A DNA stretch of 45,459 nucleotides from Ochrovirga pacifica (GTDB taxonomy: Bacteria > Bacteroidota > Bacteroidia > Flavobacteriales > Flavobacteriaceae), in assembly GCF_000220525.1 (NCBI RefSeq), contig NZ_AFPK01000018.1, forward strand, positions 1-45,459, read 5' to 3'. This document shows, piece by piece, positions 41,343-45,459 of this stretch (positions are counted from its first letter, which is position 1; every line of letters starts with the position of its first letter). Under the pieces are notes generated by a model. The model made no database searches and was not told the DNA's origin. It worked only from the letters and a program-made list of their open reading frames with translations. The position numbers were made by a program, and so were the translations under genes.

Positions 41343-42150
41343 AATTCAAAAAGGTCAATACGTTTCTTACACTTCCGTGCTGTAAAAGTAATTTTTTTGC
41401 TTGGTTGTAGGGCAATTGAGCTTCTTTTACCAACATCTTGGTTCCCCTATCTATTAATTTTTCATTAGACAGTTGCATGTCTACCATTTTATTTCCTTTT
41501 ACTTTTCCTAGTAAAATCATTGTACTTGTACTGATCATATTCAATACCATTTTTTGAGCTGTACCTGCTTTCATTCTAGAACTGCCTGTTATAAATTCAG
41601 GACCCACCGTAACCACCACTGGATAGTCTGCAGTTTGATGTAATGGACTTTGTGCATTCATGGTGATACAACCTGTAGCAATTTGGTGTTGTTTGCATTT
41701 TTCCAAAGCTGCAATAACGTAGGGAGTTGTACCCGAGGCTGCAATTCCAATAACCACATCGTTGTTTTGAATGTGATAGGCTTGTAAATCTTTCCAGCCT
41801 TGTAGAGTGTTGTCTTCAGCATTTTCAACTGCTTTTCTTATGGCCGTATCTCCACCAGCAATCAGGCCAATCACCAAATCGTGATGAACTCCAAAGGTAG
41901 GAGGACACTCTGAAGCATCTAAAATTCCCAAACGGCCGCTGGTACCTGCACCCATATAAAACAGACGACCGCCTTGTTTTAGTTTGCTAGCAATAATGTT
42001 AACTAAAGCTTCTATCTGGGGCAATGCTTTTTGTACTGCCAAGGCAACTTTTTGGTCTTCTTGATTGATATTTTGTAACAACTCCATTGCTGACTGTTGT
42101 TCCAAATTGTTGTAAAGAGAGTCTTGTTCTGTTGTTTTTATAAAATCCAT
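41329..42150 (-). CDS. murQ: N-acetylmuramic acid 6-phosphate etherase
   Basis: Cleaves the lactyl ether of MurNAc 6-phosphate to give GlcNAc 6-phosphate and lactate in peptidoglycan recycling. The SIS domain has YMGAGTSGRLGILDASECPP, GIAASGTTPYVIAAL and SSRMKAGTAQKMVLNMIST; the acidic residues of the active site lie in ENAEDN. The ATG at 42150 gives 273 residues and lies 1 nt after the pbpC stop; the TTG at 42159 is less likely. It is a little shorter than E. coli MurQ. No phosphotransferase MurP or kinase is nearby. Confidence 0.94.
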   Translation of the reverse strand: MDFIKTTEQDSLYNNLEQQSAMELLQNINQEDQKVALAVQKALPQIEALVNIIASKLKQGGRLFYMGAGTSGRLGILDASECPPTFGVHHDLVIGLIAGGDTAIRKAVENAEDNTLQGWKDLQAYHIQNNDVVIGIAASGTTPYVIAALEKCKQHQIATGCITMNAQSPLHQTADYPVVVTVGPEFITGSSRMKAGTAQKMVLNMISTSTMILLGKVKGNKMVDMQLSNEKLIDRGTKMLVKEAQLPYNQAKKLLLQHGSVRNVLTFLNYETK

Positions 42151-42151
42151 G

Positions 42152-44500
42152 TTATTCAATATTCAGCTGTCGGGTTTGTTGATTTCCATTTTCATCTACT
42201 ACTGTAATAGTATGTTTTCCTAAGGTAGGCACAAAAGCAAGTTCATGAAAATGTTGCGTTGTTTTTACAAACTTATCATCTACATACCAAAATAGTTTTT
42301 CGTTAGGTCTTTGATGAGCTACTTGAATCACCAAAGGTTGTTTTTTACCATCAAAATCTTTGGCTAAGATAAAACTTGTACTTTTAGTGGGAGATAAAAA
42401 ATCCATTACACCAACCGTATTATTCAAACAGTTGGCTTGTACAGGAGGCAAACTTTTGTAGTTGGGATGACTTTTTTGATAATACCATGCCTGATTGGCT
42501 GGCAAAACAAAAAAAGTTTTGGTCTGTAAATTGTTGTTTTCTACACAATTTTTAAAAACTCGGTACTGTGCTTGGTCATCTAAAAATATTTGTTGATGAT
42601 AGGGGCAAGGTAAAGTATGATTGGTAACTAAGGGAACCAGTTGTTGGGTGGTTGGGCAGTAAGGATTGGGTCTGTGTCCGCTAATTTCACAAACTTTTAT
42701 TTCTTGTAAATCGTCTACCGGTGCTGTCAACCAGTTTTTGTTGGGTAGTTGCTCAAAAACATCGAACATTACAGGTGCTGCATGATGTACTCCTGTCATG
42801 TCAGCAATACCTTCTCCGTCTGCATTCCCTACCCATACACCTACTGCATATTGCTTGTTTACACCCAAGCTCCATGCATCTTTATTTCCAAAACTTGTAC
42901 CTGTTTTCCAAGCAATTTTTTGTGCCGATGCGTAGTGTTTCCACTCTAGATCTTCATCAGGTCTTACAACCTCGGTCATGGCTTCAAAACCTTTGTAAAT
43001 GCTTCCTGCATCAAAAACAGGGGGATCAAAAGTAGTTGTACCCAAATTTAAAGAGGTGTTTTTAAAAAAACTAGGAGATTGAAATTCACGAGTAAAATAA
43101 GTACTTTGATTTGCCGAAAAATGGTTCACGGTACTGGCTAAATTGGCATACGTACTTGTTAAGTCCCAAAGAGAGCTTTCTGCACCCCCTAAAATTAAAG
43201 GCAAACCATAACAATCAACAGATTTGTCTATACCATTAAGTTGTAATCTATTAAGGTCATGATGAAATTTTTGCAACCCAAATGCCTGAAGCATACGAAC
43301 AGCGGGTACGTTTAAGGATTGTGCTATGGCCTTGTTTGCAGGAACAGCTCCTGCAAAATTACGGTTATAATTTTCAGGACGATACTCCCGAATTTGTGTT
43401 GGAACATCAGCAACTAACATTTTGGGCAACAGTTCTCCTTCGTGCATCATGGCCATGTATAAAATAGGTTTTAAGGTGCTCCCCGTACTACGATGTGCTT
43501 GTATTACGTCTACGTATTTTTGATTTTCATTGGATGTTGGACTGTTTCCTACATAAGCCAAAACCTTTTTTTGAGATAGGTCTAAAACCAACACGCCCAA
43601 ATTGTGTATGTTGTTCTGTTGGTATTGTTGATGATAGTTTTTAACGATTTCTAAAACTTTGTGTTGAAGCACAGCATCGATAGAAGTTACCAAGCGTTTT
43701 CCTTTGTATTGTTGATGTAACAAGGATACTAAATGCTGATTTTCTAAAGGGAGTGGAACTGGTTTTTGAGGCAGTGATTCATGTAAAGACAATTGATAAG
43801 TTAGAGAATCAATTTTTTGTTGTTGATAGAGTTTTTGTAGTAAAAAATCGCGTTTTTTTTTCAAACGATTTTTGTTTTTACCAGGAAAAATTAAACTCGG
43901 AGCGTTGGGCAGTACAGCCAAAGTTGCACTTTCTGCCCAAGAGAGTTGGTGTGGACTGACACCAAAATATCGCCATGCAGCCATTTCTAATCCTACAACA
44001 TTTCCACCAAAAGGTGCATGCTGTGCATAGGTTTGTAGTATTTCATCTTTACTGAATCTTAGTTCTAATCGAGTAGCAAGGATAAGTTCTATAAATTTTT
44101 CCCAATAGGTACGTTGTTTTTTTCTACTCAAACGAATGACTTGTTGGGTAATGGTGCTTGCTCCTCGTACTGTTTTTTGTTGTTGAATATTGGTTTGTAC
44201 TGCTTTGGCAATAGCTATGGGGTTGAACCCTGGATGTTGGTAAAAATAAGCATCTTCAAATTGCAACAAACACGTTTTGAATTTGTGCGGAATGCTATCG
44301 GCTGCAGGAAACCGCCACTGTTCGTCATCGGCGATTGTGGCTCCAAGCAAACGTTGGTTTTTTGAAAAAAGCACGGTAGAATAGCTCACATCAAACAGTT
44401 GGGTGGGTAAACAGCAGGCATACCAAAAACACAAAATCAGTAAGACTAAGCTTATGATTTTGTGTTTTTTAAAATAAGAAAGTATACCTAGTTTTTTCAA
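42152..44500 (-). CDS. pbpC: Penicillin-binding protein 1C
   Basis: Bifunctional transglycosylase/transpeptidase of the PBP1C class. After a single N-terminal membrane helix (ISLVLLILCFWYACCLP) comes the glycosyltransferase domain (FEDAYFYQHPGFNP, with the catalytic Glu, and RGASTITQQVIRLS), then the transpeptidase with the SxxK motif (STGSTLKPILYMA) and KTGTS (AWKTGTSFGNKDAWSLG), then a C-terminal PBP1C domain. I chose the TTG at 44500, giving MKKLGILSYFKKHKI. An ATG at 44539 is in frame but overlaps the previous gene by 25 nt. Pairing with alpha-2-macroglobulin is as in E. coli yfhM-pbpC. Confidence 0.92.
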   Translation of the reverse strand: MKKLGILSYFKKHKIISLVLLILCFWYACCLPTQLFDVSYSTVLFSKNQRLLGATIADDEQWRFPAADSIPHKFKTCLLQFEDAYFYQHPGFNPIAIAKAVQTNIQQQKTVRGASTITQQVIRLSRKKQRTYWEKFIELILATRLELRFSKDEILQTYAQHAPFGGNVVGLEMAAWRYFGVSPHQLSWAESATLAVLPNAPSLIFPGKNKNRLKKKRDFLLQKLYQQQKIDSLTYQLSLHESLPQKPVPLPLENQHLVSLLHQQYKGKRLVTSIDAVLQHKVLEIVKNYHQQYQQNNIHNLGVLVLDLSQKKVLAYVGNSPTSNENQKYVDVIQAHRSTGSTLKPILYMAMMHEGELLPKMLVADVPTQIREYRPENYNRNFAGAVPANKAIAQSLNVPAVRMLQAFGLQKFHHDLNRLQLNGIDKSVDCYGLPLILGGAESSLWDLTSTYANLASTVNHFSANQSTYFTREFQSPSFFKNTSLNLGTTTFDPPVFDAGSIYKGFEAMTEVVRPDEDLEWKHYASAQKIAWKTGTSFGNKDAWSLGVNKQYAVGVWVGNADGEGIADMTGVHHAAPVMFDVFEQLPNKNWLTAPVDDLQEIKVCEISGHRPNPYCPTTQQLVPLVTNHTLPCPYHQQIFLDDQAQYRVFKNCVENNNLQTKTFFVLPANQAWYYQKSHPNYKSLPPVQANCLNNTVGVMDFLSPTKSTSFILAKDFDGKKQPLVIQVAHQRPNEKLFWYVDDKFVKTTQHFHELAFVPTLGKHTITVVDENGNQQTRQLNIE

Positions 44501-44514
44501 TACGCAAATGCCTT

Positions 44515-45459
44515 TTAAGGTTGCACCACCTGTACCCATTTTCCTGCTGTATGGCTAGCAAAATCTTCATCATACATGGCTTCAGCATGTACTCCTGGCA
44601 AATAATAATTTCCCAAATAAGTAGTGTTGAGTTTTACTTTGAATTTGATGGATTTGTTTGCTTTCAAATCAAAATAGTAATGAATGGCATTGTCTTGAAT
44701 GTCTGTGTAATCTGCTTGATTATTTTGTTGATTTTCTTCAATAGCATAACGTGTGTTTACAATTTCCCAACCTGATGGAATTTGATAGGTAAGTGCAATG
44801 TCTTTCACTTCTCTATTGTAAGTGTTTTTTACTTCAACTTGGGCAATAAAACTAGTTCCTTGTGGCAATTGATCTATAGCAACTGTTTTCCCTGTTCCGT
44901 CAGTATATCGAACTAAAGTGGTTAAGTTTTTAGAAAAAGTCTCTTCTTCGTTCAAATCAGGAATGCCTTCTTGTACCAATTTTACATACAACGTTTGTTT
45001 TGACTGGTTTTCAATACGCAAAGGATTTTTTCCTTTCTGAATAGCTAATTTTTTCTGATAAAAAGAGGCTTTGCTTTCAATTTGAAATGTATTGTCATTT
45101 ATTTCTACCTCTGCATTTAATCCACTTCCTTTTATTTGCTGGTAGTATTGCGATAATGCCAACAAGCATTTGGCAGTGGTTTGTGTATTGATGTATTGTT
45201 TTTTGTTCAACTCTTTGCTAATATCTTGCAATAGTGGAATTGCTTTTGAAGAAGCTCCCAGAGCTTGATAAGTTTGCAATGCAATGGATTTATTGATCAA
45301 AGTAGTTCCATGATTTATTTGGTATACTTGTGTATAATCAATCGTATTTGCTTGATGCAACAAAGCATTAGCAGCCTGTTTTTGACCGATGAGGGCATAA
45401 GCCAAAGCCAATCGCAATTTGGCAATATTAGACAGGTCTTTTGTTTCTCTTAAACGGTT
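44515..45459 (-). CDS. Alpha-2-macroglobulin family protein (C-terminal part, cut by window end)
   Basis: The frame stays open through the right edge, so only the last 315 residues are visible. It fits the C-terminus of a bacterial alpha-2-macroglobulin: a helical toroid end (NIAKLRLALAYALIGQKQAA, LQTYQALGASSKAIPLL), a receptor-binding-like domain (EVKNTYNREVKDIALTYQIP, GNYYLPGVHAEAMYDEDF) and a final GKWVQVV. The thioester region and signal peptide lie beyond the window. It precedes pbpC by 14 nt, as in many Gram-negatives, where the pair is thought to defend the envelope against host or rival proteases. Confidence 0.85.
   Translation of the reverse strand, partial: NRLRETKDLSNIAKLRLALAYALIGQKQAANALLHQANTIDYTQVYQINHGTTLINKSIALQTYQALGASSKAIPLLQDISKELNKKQYINTQTTAKCLLALSQYYQQIKGSGLNAEVEINDNTFQIESKASFYQKKLAIQKGKNPLRIENQSKQTLYVKLVQEGIPDLNEEETFSKNLTTLVRYTDGTGKTVAIDQLPQGTSFIAQVEVKNTYNREVKDIALTYQIPSGWEIVNTRYAIEENQQNNQADYTDIQDNAIHYYFDLKANKSIKFKVKLNTTYLGNYYLPGVHAEAMYDEDFASHTAGKWVQVVQP

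Noticed and set aside
1..45459. CRISPR arrays, tandem repeats, insertion sequences, rRNA or tRNA genes
   Set aside because: None were recognised on reading the gene gaps on both strands.

Overview
The window looks like chromosomal DNA of a marine-type member of the Bacteroidota, most likely family Flavobacteriaceae. The signs are AT-rich sequence, several start-proximal boxes of the Bacteroidota type TAnnTTTG instead of a Pribnow box, a SusC/SusD pair with FecR anti-sigma and ECF sigma factor, a PorV/PorQ-family outer-membrane protein, and family-typical forms of RecQ, ArgRS (KMKSR) and the GbsR-type repressor. I saw no rRNA, tRNA, CRISPR array, insertion sequence or prophage. Genus cannot be told from this sequence alone.

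Layout. 1-4.5 kb: housekeeping genes (xerD, aroQ, a DUF4105 protein with a PorV/PorQ-like beta-barrel, pssA). 4.5-7.1 kb: the kdsD-tatC-lptB operon (Kdo synthesis, Tat export, LPS transport). 7.1-9.3 kb: a recQ without zinc cysteines. 9.4-16.5 kb: a complete RND efflux operon (GbsR-type repressor, adaptor, pump, outer-membrane factor, terminal aldo/keto reductase) with a palindromic operator over its promoter. 16.5-20.6 kb: a large secreted MG2/plug-type protein and lpdA. 20.9-29.6 kb: an ECF sigma gene at the far end of a convergent fecR-susC-susD-metallophosphatase operon, which looks like a nutrient-uptake locus aimed at a phosphorylated substrate rather than a plain glycan. 29.7-32.1 kb: argS and an unrecognised membrane protein.

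32.2-38.8 kb is the most interesting stretch. It holds a soluble PAS histidine kinase, a response regulator fused to a Crp-type cNMP-binding/HTH module, a miniature protein resembling the bacterial archaeo-eukaryotic release factor (baeRF) family but without its middle domain, an FNR-like regulator, and a CcoI/FixI-type copper ATPase with no cbb3 oxidase genes beside it. Four Crp/FNR-like palindromes (about TTGAT-N4-ATCAA) lie upstream of the kinase, twice upstream of the baeRF-like gene, and between the FNR-like gene and ccoI. They suggest one regulon linking redox or oxygen sensing to a ribosome-associated factor and copper delivery.

38.8-45.5 kb: a secreted parallel beta-helix protein, a second aldo/keto reductase, and an envelope cluster on the minus strand (alpha-2-macroglobulin C-terminus cut by the window edge, pbpC, murQ, a small DUF6095-type membrane protein). 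Most convergent gene pairs are separated by clear bidirectional terminators.
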